The notes: generated by a model not told the origin, from the sequence alone. 64,000 nt of DNA from Herbidospora cretacea (GCF_001570605.1 NZ_BBXG01000004.1:62001-126000), one strand, 5' to 3'; counted from the stretch's first letter, positions 36,627 through 45,953 are shown. Numbers and translations: made by a program.

Positions 36627-37675
36627 GAGCGGCCTCGTGCCTTCAGCGCTCGGTCGGCGAGGGCGTGGAGCCGGGGGCTCTCGACGATCGTCTTCTTGAC
36701 CTTCCGGGCGGGGGCGGTGCGCAGCCAGTGGAGGGCCGAGGCCGCGCTCGGCCGGGCCGCCACGCCCTCCGACAGGGGCAGCGTGCCGTTGCAGATGGTC
36801 TGTTTGTAGTCGCCGGCGGTGCCGGTGTCGATGTGCCGGAGCCCGTGGGAGGCGGCGGCCTCGACGAGGCGTAAATGGTGAATGAGACCGGGGGAATAAG
36901 AGCCCAGCGACGGATCGTAAGCGGGGAACCAGCCCGCCATGACCCCTTCGCTGACCAGGCCGAAATGCGCGGCGATCGGGCGGTCGCCGATCGACAGGAC
37001 CGACAGCGGGGCGCTGAATTCGGGGGTCTGAATGTCGCGCAGCCGTTCGGCCAAAGCGGCCACCCACGGTTCCGCGGTGCGGTCGGCGCGGCCGATGCGG
37101 CGATACTGGTCGGACTTCCAGCGCAGCAGCGTGCCGAAATGATCATTCGACGCGTATTCGTAGGTCAGCGGGCCGAGGTCCCGCTGGAGCTTGCGCTCTT
37201 TGTAGGTGATGGTCTTGTACGACTTCGGCGATGTCTCGCGAAAGAACTTGATATATCCGTCATATCCGGATTCGAGATCGAGCAGCATCGCCGTCCGATT
37301 CTCCTCCGACGTGAACCACGGCTGACCGCCCACCAGATATTCGAACTCGAAGACGTCGAGCCCGCAGCCTTTCAGCAGGTCGCCGCGTTTCACCTCGAAA
37401 TCCGGCCGGTGGACGACGCCCTGCGCCAGGGTGATCCACGCCGCCAGCGGCCGGCCCGCCCGGGGCCCGCACGGCTCGAACGGCAGGAACCCCGCTATCT
37501 CGGTGTTCTCCCAGATCACAGCCACTCTGGCGTCGTCGCGGACCGCGCTGACCGCCTGCGCGAACTCGGGCGCCAGCCACGGGCTGGCGAGGTGCGGGGA
37601 GGCCCGGCGCATCGACCGCCAGGCCGATAATTCCGGCTCGCCGAGATCGCGGGGGCGTATGACATCGATCTTCAT
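36623..37675 (-). CDS. GNAT/FemAB-like acyl- or aminoacyltransferase (copy 1)
   Basis: The 350-residue protein of the same family as its neighbour has SPKSYKTITYKERKLQRDLG, LLRWKSDQYRRIGRADRTAEPW, HFGLVSEGVMAGWFPAYDP, and YSPGLIHHLRLVEAA. The central KS-x-K-E-R/K pattern and the RWKSxQYRRxGRxDR box are shared by both copies. It is the first gene of the minus-strand pair, divergent from the P450. Codons around 36,850-37,680 use more A/T-ending forms than most of the window. Function in polysaccharide or glycolipid modification is inferred. Confidence 0.82.
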   Translation of the reverse strand: MKIDVIRPRDLGEPELSAWRSMRRASPHLASPWLAPEFAQAVSAVRDDARVAVIWENTEIAGFLPFEPCGPRAGRPLAAWITLAQGVVHRPDFEVKRGDLLKGCGLDVFEFEYLVGGQPWFTSEENRTAMLLDLESGYDGYIKFFRETSPKSYKTITYKERKLQRDLGPLTYEYASNDHFGTLLRWKSDQYRRIGRADRTAEPWVAALAERLRDIQTPEFSAPLSVLSIGDRPIAAHFGLVSEGVMAGWFPAYDPSLGSYSPGLIHHLRLVEAAASHGLRHIDTGTAGDYKQTICNGTLPLSEGVAARPSAASALHWLRTAPARKVKKTIVESPRLHALADRALKARGRS

Positions 37676-37732
37676 ATGCGATGAATTCCGGTGACCTAGG
37701 AGGCGATGACCGCGCCATACTAAAGCGAGACG

Positions 37733-37753
37733 CGGCCGGCCGAAGGCCGGCCG
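37733..37753. promoter_or_regulatory. 9-bp stem-loop in the GNAT/P450 divergent spacer
   Basis: CGGCCGGCC and GGCCGGCCG flank a GAA loop, 75 bases before the P450 start. It may be a leader hairpin or an operator. The rest of the 153-base spacer shows AT-rich ATACTAAAG at 37718-37726, where a promoter could lie. Confidence 0.35.
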
Positions 37754-37828
37754 TGGCTCGCGTGGTGAATCTGCCGCAAAAGACACTGCGAATAGCGTCC
37801 CGTCCCCCGACCCGAGGTGCCGCCCCTT

Positions 37829-39073
37829 ATGACTGTCGTTCAGGACATCGACCTGGGCAGCCTGTCCTTCTGGGGCCGGCCCCACCCGGAGAGGCTGGCG
37901 GCCTTCGAGCGGCTGCGGCAGATCGAGCGGCCGATGTACTTCGGCGAGCCGCGCGTCCCGGGCCTGCGGTCGGGCAAGGGCTTCTACGCGCTGGTCCGGC
38001 ACCAGGAGATCACCGACGCGCTGCGCAACCCCGGGGTGTTCAGCAGCTACCCCTCGGTGTCGATCCCGCCGCCGCCGTTCTGGGCGAAGTACATCTTCGG
38101 CAACTCGATGGTGAACCTCGACGACCCCCAGCACGGCCGCCTGCGCCGCATCATCGCCCGCGCGTTCACCCCCCGCATGCTCGACAAGAGCGAGCAGGAC
38201 GTCACCGCCAACGTCAACCGCATCATCGACGGCGTCGTCGCCGCGGGGCCGGGCGGCGACTTCATCACCCAGGTCGCCAACCCCATCGCGGCGGGCGTCA
38301 TCTGCGACATCGTCGGCGTGCCCGAGGAGCACCGCGGCCTGGTCATCGAGCGGGTGCACACCTGGGCCGACTACACGGGCGTGCGGCCCGGGTTCGTCTC
38401 CTCCCTGCGCCTGGCCGCCAAGAACACCCTGGGACTGGTCGGCCTGCGGCGCATGGTGATCGAGCTCGGCAAGGAGCGCCGCAGGGACCCCCGCGAGGAC
38501 GTCATCTCCCAGCTCGTCACCGCCAACATCGACGGCGAGAAGCTGACCAGCATGGAGCTCGGGGCGTTCTTCACCCTGCTGGTCACCGCCGGCATCAACA
38601 CCGCCAGCAACGCCATGGCCCACGGCCTGAAGCTCCTCACCGCCCATCCCGAGCAGCGCGAACTCCTCGTCAACGACTTCGACAAGCACATCGGCACCTG
38701 CATCGAGGAGATCGTCCGCTACGTCACCCCCGGCATGCGCACCGGCCGGACGATCAAGGTCGAGCACGAGGTCGGCGGCCAGGTCTTCAAACCGGGCGAC
38801 AAGGTCGTCCTCTACTTTCTCTCCGCCAATCGCGACGATTCGGTCTTCGCTGATCCCGACGCGTTCGACATCACCCGTGACCCGAATCCACATGTCGGGT
38901 TCGGCGCGCCGGGTATCCACTTCTGCCTCGGTGCGAATCTCGTCCGGAAAGAACTCACTGTGGCGTTCAGGGAACTTCTGCATCGCCTTCCGGACATCCA
39001 CGCCATCGGTGACGGACGCCAACTGCGTTCCAACTTCGAGAACGGTCTGACCGAGTTGCGATTCGGCTTCTAG
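37829..39073 (+). CDS. Cytochrome P450
   Basis: The 414-residue bacterial class I P450 has the heme motif FGAPGIHFCLG with the axial thiolate at Cys366, the EEIVRY ExxR helix, and a helix C contact at PQHGRLRRIIARAFTP. The I-helix reads TAGINTASN, with Thr258 kept but Asn257 where an acidic residue is usual. It needs a ferredoxin and reductase, which are not nearby. I start at ATG 37829; GTG four codons upstream is possible. The substrate is unknown; its place among polysaccharide and GNAT genes gives no clear hint. Confidence 0.93.
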   Translation: MTVVQDIDLGSLSFWGRPHPERLAAFERLRQIERPMYFGEPRVPGLRSGKGFYALVRHQEITDALRNPGVFSSYPSVSIPPPPFWAKYIFGNSMVNLDDPQHGRLRRIIARAFTPRMLDKSEQDVTANVNRIIDGVVAAGPGGDFITQVANPIAAGVICDIVGVPEEHRGLVIERVHTWADYTGVRPGFVSSLRLAAKNTLGLVGLRRMVIELGKERRRDPREDVISQLVTANIDGEKLTSMELGAFFTLLVTAGINTASNAMAHGLKLLTAHPEQRELLVNDFDKHIGTCIEEIVRYVTPGMRTGRTIKVEHEVGGQVFKPGDKVVLYFLSANRDDSVFADPDAFDITRDPNPHVGFGAPGIHFCLGANLVRKELTVAFRELLHRLPDIHAIGDGRQLRSNFENGLTELRFGF

Positions 39074-39122
39074 ATTCACGGGTGGGCCGGGATTTCTTTC
39101 TTTCGCCCGATATCGTGTCGGG

Positions 39123-40529
39123 GTGGCTCGAGAGAATCGGCGGCACTGGCGGCACGCGCGCCGTTCCCTCCGCACCAGGCTCGTCATGCTCTTCGCGACC
39201 GTCACGGTCGCCGGCGCCGTCGGCGCCCTCATCGTCGCGACGGCCGGGCCCCCGGCCGTGCCGTGGCAGCCGTTGGGCGACCAGGGCGAGTCGGCGCCCG
39301 AGGCGGTGGCCGGTCCGGCGGCGGCCAGGCCGATCGTGATCGGCGGCGGCGCGCCCTCCGGCTTCCCGATCTGGGGCTTCTCGCACACCCGCTTCAGCGT
39401 CGACTCGGGCCCGCCCGAGGTCACCGCGATCGCCGAGCGCAGCCTGAGCCGCGGCCGGATCATCCAGAACCAGCACATCATGGGCTTCGGCACCCTCAAC
39501 CCGGAGCCCTCGCCCGGCAAGTACGACTGGGCCAGCATGGACAGCCGGATGGCCGCCATCAGGCGGTCGGGCGGCCTCCCGGTCATCACGCTCTGCTGCG
39601 CCCCCGACTGGATGGTCGGCGGCAAGCCCGGCGAGACCGACTGGGAGAACAACTTCACCCAGTCGCCGCTGCGCAAGCACTACAAGGACTTCGCGAAACT
39701 GGCCGCCGCCGCGGCCAAGCGCTATCCGTACGTCCGCCACTTCATCGTCTGGAACGAGTTCAAGGGCTTCTTCAACGAGGGCCTGAAGCGGTGGGACTAC
39801 GAGGGCTACACCGAGATGTACAACCTCGTGTACGACGCCCTGAAGAAGGTCAACCCGAAGATCCAGGTCGGCGGCCCCTACGTCAACGTCACCGACCGGC
39901 CCGGCTGGAAGTCCGAGGTGTCCGGCCCGTGGGGCAGCCAGGACCAGCGCGGCCTCGACGCCATCAGGTTCTGGCTGAAGAACAAGCACGGCGCCGACTT
40001 CATCGTGGTCGACGGCACCTCCGAGTCGTCCAAGGGCATGTACCCCGACGAGTTCCGGGCGCTGGCGAAGTTCTCTGCCGTCAACGGGTGGCTGAAGAAG
40101 CAGACCAGGCTGCCGATCTGGTGGGCCGAGTGGTACTTCGAGCCCGCCGAGTCCGACTGGACGACCGGCCGCCGCCTGGCCGTCCAGGCCGCCGCGATGA
40201 TCGAGTTCGCCAAGAGCGGCACCGCCGCCGCCCTCTACTGGTCGCCCCAGGGCGAGGGCCGCCGGTGCGACGGCTGCCTGTGGACCAACCTCGACCAGCC
40301 GAAGGCCGGTCAGCCGCTGCCCGCCCTCACCATGCTCCAGGACTTCGCGCGCTGGTTCCCGGCCGGGACCCGGCTGGCCAGCGTGCCGACGGCCCATCCG
40401 GCGATCCGGGTGCTGGCGTCGTCGAAGAAGCTGGTCGTGGTCAACACGCGGGGCGAGGAGACCAGGGCGTCGGTCGACGGGAGACAGCTCACGCTCAAGT
40501 CCTACGAGGTCCGGTGGGTGAGCCGATGA
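39123..40529 (+). CDS. Membrane-anchored GH39-like glycosidase
   Basis: The 468-residue protein has a basic N-terminus and one hydrophobic anchor or signal segment (LVMLFATVTVAGAVGALIVA). A (beta/alpha)8 barrel of clan GH-A follows, with the acid/base Glu212 in VWNEFKGF and the nucleophile Glu336 in WWAEWYF. The best match is GH39 (beta-xylosidase/iduronidase-like) or an uncharacterised relative. A short beta domain ends the protein. Its stop overlaps the glycosyltransferase start by 4 bases, so it probably trims or remodels the glycan made by this cluster. Confidence 0.78.
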   Translation: MARENRRHWRHARRSLRTRLVMLFATVTVAGAVGALIVATAGPPAVPWQPLGDQGESAPEAVAGPAAARPIVIGGGAPSGFPIWGFSHTRFSVDSGPPEVTAIAERSLSRGRIIQNQHIMGFGTLNPEPSPGKYDWASMDSRMAAIRRSGGLPVITLCCAPDWMVGGKPGETDWENNFTQSPLRKHYKDFAKLAAAAAKRYPYVRHFIVWNEFKGFFNEGLKRWDYEGYTEMYNLVYDALKKVNPKIQVGGPYVNVTDRPGWKSEVSGPWGSQDQRGLDAIRFWLKNKHGADFIVVDGTSESSKGMYPDEFRALAKFSAVNGWLKKQTRLPIWWAEWYFEPAESDWTTGRRLAVQAAAMIEFAKSGTAAALYWSPQGEGRRCDGCLWTNLDQPKAGQPLPALTMLQDFARWFPAGTRLASVPTAHPAIRVLASSKKLVVVNTRGEETRASVDGRQLTLKSYEVRWVSR

Positions 40530-41428
40530 CCTGGCCCGCGGTCAGCGTGGTCGTCTGCACGACCGGCAACCGGCCCGAGATGCTGCGCGAGGCCCTCGCC
40601 TCGATCCGCGCCCAGGACTACCCCGGTGACATCACCGCCGTCATCGTCTTCGACCGGTGCGAGCCCGACAAGGAGGTCCTGTCGGACGGCCCGCACCGCC
40701 GGGTGACCTGGACGACCAACGAACGCGTCCCCAACGTCGCGGGCAGCCGCAACAGCGGCATCCTCGCAGCCCCCGACGACCTGGTCGCCTTCTGCGACGA
40801 CGACAACACCTGGCGGCCGGCGAAACTGCGCTCGCAGGTCGAGGCGCTCCGGGCGAACCCCGACGCGGCGCTGGTCTCGTGCGGGATGGTGTCCACGCAG
40901 GAGCGCCTCTGGCCCGCTTCTCACATCACCTTCGACGACCTGCTGCGCTCCCGCATCCCGGCGGCGACGACGTCGTCGTTCCTGATGCGGCGTGACCTGC
41001 TGCTCGGCCCGGTCGGGATCTTCTCCGAGGAGATCCCGCGCGGCTTCGCCGAGGACTACGAGCTGCTGCTGCGCTGCGCCCGGCACGCTCCGATCCCCTA
41101 CGTGCCGGAGATCCTCGTCGAGGTGCCCCCGCACGAGGGCTCCCACTTCTACGGCCGCTGGTCGATGATCGCCGACTCCCACGAGTGGCTGCTGGACCAC
41201 TACCCCGAGTTCCAGCGCGACCGCAGGGGCTACGCCCGCCTGGCCGGGCAGGTCGCCTTCGAGAGCTCGATGGCCCGCGACTGGGGCCGGTCCTTGAAGT
41301 GGGCCCGCCGGGCGTTCCTCACCTCGCCGCTGGAGCCGCGCACCTACGCGGCCCTGGCCGTCACCTCCCGGCTGGTTTCGGGCGAGTGGGTCATCCGCAA
41401 GGTTCAGGCCCGGGGGAGCGGCACGTGA
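40526..41428 (+). CDS. Glycosyltransferase family 2
   Basis: The 300-residue GT-A enzyme has the usual start VSVVVCTTGNRPEMLREALAS, an N-terminal nucleotide-sugar fold, the metal-binding AFCDDDNTW motif near residue 92, and the catalytic Glu-Asp in GFAEDYELLLR. There is no membrane helix. It is coupled to the GH39-like gene by ATGA. It likely adds a sugar to a lipid-linked or surface polysaccharide. A 13-codon open frame coupled to its stop suggests that a further gene once followed. Confidence 0.88.
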   Translation: MTWPAVSVVVCTTGNRPEMLREALASIRAQDYPGDITAVIVFDRCEPDKEVLSDGPHRRVTWTTNERVPNVAGSRNSGILAAPDDLVAFCDDDNTWRPAKLRSQVEALRANPDAALVSCGMVSTQERLWPASHITFDDLLRSRIPAATTSSFLMRRDLLLGPVGIFSEEIPRGFAEDYELLLRCARHAPIPYVPEILVEVPPHEGSHFYGRWSMIADSHEWLLDHYPEFQRDRRGYARLAGQVAFESSMARDWGRSLKWARRAFLTSPLEPRTYAALAVTSRLVSGEWVIRKVQARGSGT

Positions 41429-41466
41429 AGCGCACCCTGCTGCTCTGGAGCGCTGGGATCCCATAG
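41425..41466 (+). pseudogene. 13-residue relic frame coupled to the GT2 stop
   Basis: A GTG overlaps the GT2 stop as GTGA and opens VKRTLLLWSAGIP followed by TAG. The basic-hydrophobic text looks like the beginning of a signal or membrane protein. It is followed at once by a terminator hairpin. I infer a truncated third gene of the operon; chance is possible for so short a frame. Confidence 0.35.
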
Positions 41467-41481
41467 CCCGGCGTCGCCGGG
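41467..41481. terminator. Short bidirectional terminator hairpin
   Basis: CCCGGC and GCCGGG pair around a 3-base loop, exactly between the plus-strand operon end and the stop codon of the convergent 1,227-residue gene. Confidence 0.5.
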
Positions 41482-44400
41482 TCAGACGCTCAGGAGCATG
41501 AACCTCTCCAGGACGACCCAGCCCGCGAGCAGCAGGAACGGGATCGACAGCCAAGCCAGGCGGCGGCTCCAGTACCAGGTCCCCGGCCGGTCCCTGATCC
41601 GGATGATCTCCCGGGTGATCACCAGCAGCACGAAGACCGCCAGCGCGATCAGCCCGTAGGGCGTCCACGGCGTCTCGCCGATCCGGAACGGCGTCCCGCG
41701 CAGCTGCGGGGCGATCCGGCCGGTCGGCTGTTCCTTCAGCGCGTAGACGGCCGCGTCGTCGTTCCAGACCAGGGTCTCCAGGTCGGGGTGCTGGGCCAGC
41801 GACACCCGGATCTTCGGGCCCCAATCGGCCGGGTAGTTGGCGTCGATCTCCAGCGACGCCTCCTGGCTCCGCGTCGCCAAGATGAACGAGCCGGGCCCCG
41901 CGTCGCGCAGCTGCTCGACCACGTTGTCGACCTTGTAGGGGTCACGCCCGGCCGTCGCCCTGATCTGGCGGACCCGTTCGACCCCGGTCAGGCTCCACGA
42001 GATCGACGAGCCGCCGTCGCCCTCGGGGACCAGGTAGAGGATGCGGGTCGTCTCCAGGTCGCGTTCGTAGATGTAGTCGATCGCGGCGCGTTCCTGGGGG
42101 GAGGTCCACTCGTACTTCTCGTTGCCGAACCGGGCCAGCAGGAACGCGCCCGCCAGCCCCAGCACGAGACCGCAGGCGATGACCGGCCGCAGCTTGGCGA
42201 GGACCGGGAAGCGGCGCTTCGGGGCGACCTTGCTCGGCAGGTCGGGGTAGAAGAGGTAGGCCACCAGGATGCTGGTGGCCGGGAGCGTGAACAGGTAGAC
42301 GCGCAGGCCCAGCTCGCCGCCGTAGCTGAGCATGGCGAGCGACAGGACCGGCACGACCATCATCACGAAGACGACCCGGTCGCCGATGCCCTTCTTGAGC
42401 CTGCGCAGCAGGCCGAGCCCGGCCAGGCCGAGGATCACCCCGGTGATGGCCAGGCGCGTGTACAGGACGATCAGGCGCTCGGGGTTGGTGGAGCTGATCC
42501 GGCCGGTGGTCTGCGAGGTGAGGTTGCCGCCGACCTGCCCGACCGAGCCGACCATCGCGTCGAGGTGGCCCGACCAGTAGGCGACGGCCATGTAGTTGAC
42601 GTACGCCGCCACGATCGCGCCGAACAGCACGACCATCATGAAGCTGAGCCGGGTCCGCCGGAACACCACGAAGCCGAGCAGCACCCCGCACATCATGAAC
42701 GGGGTGATCTGGTGGGACGTCGCGGTCGCCACGAAGATCAGCACGATGAGGACCAGGATGATGATCCGGTCGGTGGTCGTGGTCCGGCGCGGGGCCCGCT
42801 CGCCCGGCCGCAGCGTCCAGCGGCGCCGCCAGAACGACGAGACCGGGTCGACCTTGACGAACCAGGTCAGCAGGATCGCGACGAAGAGCATGTAGAGCAG
42901 GTACGTCATGCCCTGCGGCGAGAAGTAGTCCTGCCCGACCCACTGCGACACCACGAAGACCATCAGGGCCAGCCACTTGGCCCGGCGGTCGGCCTGGAGC
43001 CGCCTGACGATGACGATCAGCGGGATCAGGTAGGCCACGTTGGAGATCAGCGGCCACCAGTTGAGCAGCGCCGCCGCGTCCTCGACGCCGGCCGCCCTGA
43101 TCATGAACGCGGAGAAGACCGAGAAGCCGGGCCAGTTGAAGCGGGCGTCGAGGGCGACCAGGGTCTCGCCGGTGCGGGCGATGTAGTCGACGAAGCCGCC
43201 GATCGTCCAGGCGACCGGGAACCGGGGGAGGGGTTCGACCAGGACCGCCGCGCCGTGCAGGGCGAACATGACGGCCAGGATCTGGAACAGCAGCAGGATC
43301 GGGCGGTTGCGCTTCTGGGTGAGGGTGTCGAAGAAGCTGAGGATCAGCAGCGCGACGGCGAACAGGGCGACCGGCGGCATGACCGACACCAGGCCGAGGC
43401 CGGTCATCGCGTAGAGGTCCACGCCGACCAGGCCGGTGGGGCGGGCCTTCATCGCCAGCACGTACATGACCAGGGCCTGGACGGTGATCGCGGCGCCCAG
43501 CCATTCGCGGGGCTGCCGCAGCACCAGGAGAGCGGCCCCCCGCCAGTCTCTTCGCGGTTTCTCCGGCGGCTGCACCCGTTCGGGGACCACGACGAGTTCT
43601 CCGGCGGGGGCGACCTCCCAGCCCGGCGCGACGATCCGGAACTCCTGCGTCTTCAGCCCGAATTCGGAGTCGCTCCAGTCGACCTGTTCTTCCGCGTCCT
43701 TCTCCGGTTCGGCCGGGTCTTCGCCGGGTGGCGGCGCGTCCTCGGCGGGAATGTCCGGATCGTCGACGATCGGGTGGGCGAAGGCGGCGCTTCTGAGCCG
43801 GCGGATGCCGCCGAAGGGGAGGGCTGAGGGTTTGATGGTGTCCGCCGTTTCCGGAACGTCAGGCGAATCGTCGAGGGTGCGAGGAGGGCGGCACAGGCGG
43901 ATCAGGGCCGGCGCGACCCCGGCCGCCGTCACGCTCTGCGTGATCACCAGGGCGATCCCGACGCCCTCGATGCCGAACCGGGGCAGCAGCAGCCACGTCA
44001 GCCCGAGCGCCAGCGCGCACCGCGCCGCCTGGACGCACAGCAGCGCCCGGCCGCGCCCCATGGCCCGCAGCGCGCCGAGGTACAGCTCGACGAACGCCCG
44101 CGCCAGGGTGGCCAGCGCGATCAGCCGCAGCAGCGTGGTGCCGTTGTCGGCGAACTCCGCGCCGAAGACGCTCAGCACGAGCGGCGCGGCCAGCACCACC
44201 AGGGCGATCATCGGGATCAGCACGGTCAGGCTGCGGTGCAGCGCCCGCCGGGTGTGGCGGCCGAGCGCGGCGGGGTCGAAGGAGCCCTCGACGGTCAGGC
44301 TGGTCGCCATCGTGAACGCGAAGATCTCCAGCAGGCCGCCGACGGTGACCGCGATGCCGTAGTAGGCGTAGGTCCGGTGGTCGACCTGGGTGGCCACCAC

Positions 44401-45165
44401 GACCGGGACCAGGTAGATCGCGGCCAGCGTGAAGACCGAGCCGAAGTAGTCGCCGCCCGCGAACCGGGCGATCCGCTTGAGCGAGGGCGGAGCGCGGTGG
44501 GCCGTCTCGGCGACGTGGCGCGGGATCACCCGGGCGAAGAGCAGGTAGTTGACCGGGAGCACGGCCAGCGCGCACGGCACGATCCAGGCCAGGAACACCT
44601 GCCAGGAGACCACGTCGCCGCGCGCCGCCACCAGGAACGCGCAGGCCGCCACGGCGGCGACCTTCACGAACCCGACGGCCACGTTCACCACGGGCACCCA
44701 CGTCGAGCGCCGCAGCGCCGACAGCACCACTTCCTGCAGCGTGTAGACCGACCACACGGTCACGACCAGCGCGAACACCCCGGCGGGGAGCCACCCCCAC
44801 AGGATGCGGAACCCGGGCTCGTCCTTGGTCACCACGACGAACACCGCCGTGGCGGCCAGGCCGAGCGCGCCGCCGAGCAGGTAGACCGCCCCGACGAACC
44901 GCCCGGTCGCCCGCCCGGTCTCCGGCACGAACCGGGTCAGCGCCCCCACGAACCCGAACGAGGTCAGCGCCGCCAGCATCCGCATCGCGTTGATGAGCGC
45001 CTGGCCCTCGCCCACGTCGGCGGCGGGGAAGAGCCGGGCCGCGATGACCCAGTAGCCCACGCCGAGCGCCGCCCCGATGCCCGCGTTGACGATCAGGGCG
45101 TAGGCGTTGCGCAGAAGGGGGTCCTGGAGGTCGGCGGGCAGCCGACGGCGGAGCGTCTCGGTCAC
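41482..45165 (-). CDS. Flippase/polymerase-like fusion membrane protein (MOP-type + GT-C/Wzy-like)
   Basis: The single frame encodes 1,227 residues. Residues about 15-425 form a 12-14-helix MOP-superfamily flippase (Wzx/MurJ-like: NAGIGAALGVGYWVIAARLF; ALRAMGRGRALLCVQAARCA). An acidic Pro-rich linker (about 430-540) follows. Residues about 545-1227 form a second polytopic domain with a large extracellular C-terminal part (FNWPGFSVFSAFMIRAAG; WVGQDYFSPQGMTYLLYML), like a GT-C transferase or O-antigen polymerase. It would export and extend an undecaprenyl-linked glycan. The start is GTG. It lies 47 bases after the GT2 gene on the same strand. Confidence 0.8.
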   Translation of the reverse strand: MTETLRRRLPADLQDPLLRNAYALIVNAGIGAALGVGYWVIAARLFPAADVGEGQALINAMRMLAALTSFGFVGALTRFVPETGRATGRFVGAVYLLGGALGLAATAVFVVVTKDEPGFRILWGWLPAGVFALVVTVWSVYTLQEVVLSALRRSTWVPVVNVAVGFVKVAAVAACAFLVAARGDVVSWQVFLAWIVPCALAVLPVNYLLFARVIPRHVAETAHRAPPSLKRIARFAGGDYFGSVFTLAAIYLVPVVVATQVDHRTYAYYGIAVTVGGLLEIFAFTMATSLTVEGSFDPAALGRHTRRALHRSLTVLIPMIALVVLAAPLVLSVFGAEFADNGTTLLRLIALATLARAFVELYLGALRAMGRGRALLCVQAARCALALGLTWLLLPRFGIEGVGIALVITQSVTAAGVAPALIRLCRPPRTLDDSPDVPETADTIKPSALPFGGIRRLRSAAFAHPIVDDPDIPAEDAPPPGEDPAEPEKDAEEQVDWSDSEFGLKTQEFRIVAPGWEVAPAGELVVVPERVQPPEKPRRDWRGAALLVLRQPREWLGAAITVQALVMYVLAMKARPTGLVGVDLYAMTGLGLVSVMPPVALFAVALLILSFFDTLTQKRNRPILLLFQILAVMFALHGAAVLVEPLPRFPVAWTIGGFVDYIARTGETLVALDARFNWPGFSVFSAFMIRAAGVEDAAALLNWWPLISNVAYLIPLIVIVRRLQADRRAKWLALMVFVVSQWVGQDYFSPQGMTYLLYMLFVAILLTWFVKVDPVSSFWRRRWTLRPGERAPRRTTTTDRIIILVLIVLIFVATATSHQITPFMMCGVLLGFVVFRRTRLSFMMVVLFGAIVAAYVNYMAVAYWSGHLDAMVGSVGQVGGNLTSQTTGRISSTNPERLIVLYTRLAITGVILGLAGLGLLRRLKKGIGDRVVFVMMVVPVLSLAMLSYGGELGLRVYLFTLPATSILVAYLFYPDLPSKVAPKRRFPVLAKLRPVIACGLVLGLAGAFLLARFGNEKYEWTSPQERAAIDYIYERDLETTRILYLVPEGDGGSSISWSLTGVERVRQIRATAGRDPYKVDNVVEQLRDAGPGSFILATRSQEASLEIDANYPADWGPKIRVSLAQHPDLETLVWNDDAAVYALKEQPTGRIAPQLRGTPFRIGETPWTPYGLIALAVFVLLVITREIIRIRDRPGTWYWSRRLAWLSIPFLLLAGWVVLERFMLLSV

Positions 45166-45212
45166 CGGTTCTCAGTCATCACGGGTCATGGCGGGGCGGG
45201 CCCGTCCGGAGG

Positions 45213-45953
45213 TCAGGCGGCGCCCTGGTCGGCGGTCACTCCCGTCTCCGCCTTCATCTCGGCGGGGGCGGGCAGGCGGGTGTCGCGCTCGCGCAGGATG
45301 GTCTTCAGCACCCGCCAGCCGTCGCGGAACGTGCGCAGGTTGCTGGTGCCGTGGATGCGGCCGCGTTCGTGGCTGGGCACCTCGTGGACCTTCAGCCCGG
45401 CCTTGGCGGCGCGGATGTTCATCAGGGTCTCGACCTCGAAGCCGGCGCAGTCGGGCGCGAGCACGTCGAGGTTGCCGGCCCAGAAGGCGTTGTAGCCGTA
45501 GCAGAGGTCGGTGTAGCGGGTCCGGTAGATCAGGTTGACCAGGCCGGACAGGACCAGGTTGCCGAGGCGGCGGCCGAGGGTGATGTCGTCGCTGCCGCCC
45601 CCGGCGGTGAAGCGCGAGCCCTTGGCGTAGTCGGCCCCGGCGACCAGCGCGGCGACGAAGCGGACGATCTCCCGGCCGTCGGTCGACCCGTCGGCGTCGA
45701 TCATCACGATGATCTCGCCGGTGCAGGCGGCGAACCCGGCGGCCAGCGCGTCGCCCTTGCCCCGGCCCGGCTGGGTCACCACCCGCAGCCCCGGGCGCAG
45801 CCGCCGGGCCACCGCCACCGTGTCGTCGGTGGAGTCGCCGTCGACCAGGACGACCTCGTGAACCCAGCGGGGCAGCGTCGCGAAGACGTGGGGCAGGTTC
45901 TCGGCCTCGTTCATCGCGGGCACCACGACGCTCACCCGAGGAGCAATGGCCAT
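45213..45953 (-). CDS. Glycosyltransferase family 2, dolichol-phosphate-mannose-synthase-like
   Basis: The 246-residue GT-A enzyme has VSVVVPAMNEAENLPHVFATLP, VDGDSTDDTVAVARR, GRGKGDALAAG and the DXD-type IDADGSTDG motif. It ends with RIHGTSNLRTFRDGWRVLK, as in polyprenyl-phosphate sugar synthases, and lacks the C-terminal helices of GtrB. It probably makes a lipid-linked sugar donor for the polymerase-like gene behind it. A longer frame exists upstream, but ATG at 45953 is where similarity starts; ATG at 46022 with a distant GGAGG is the alternative. Confidence 0.85.
   Translation of the reverse strand: MAIAPRVSVVVPAMNEAENLPHVFATLPRWVHEVVLVDGDSTDDTVAVARRLRPGLRVVTQPGRGKGDALAAGFAACTGEIIVMIDADGSTDGREIVRFVAALVAGADYAKGSRFTAGGGSDDITLGRRLGNLVLSGLVNLIYRTRYTDLCYGYNAFWAGNLDVLAPDCAGFEVETLMNIRAAKAGLKVHEVPSHERGRIHGTSNLRTFRDGWRVLKTILRERDTRLPAPAEMKAETGVTADQGAA

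Noticed and set aside
37698-37722. Five-codon frame MTAPY behind AGGAGG in the P450/GNAT spacer
   Set aside because: The ribosome site is only 2 bases from the ATG, too close for good initiation, and the frame is not linked to the next start.
36623-39676. A 1,017-codon open frame on the minus strand covering the P450 gene
   Set aside because: Only its last 350 codons (from ATG 37675) encode a recognisable GNAT protein. The rest is the antisense shadow of the P450 gene, open because of GC-rich codon bias.
45166-45212. Tiny frame MTENR overlapping the GTG start of the flippase/polymerase gene
   Set aside because: Five codons with no ribosome site; overlaps of this kind arise easily in GTGA contexts.
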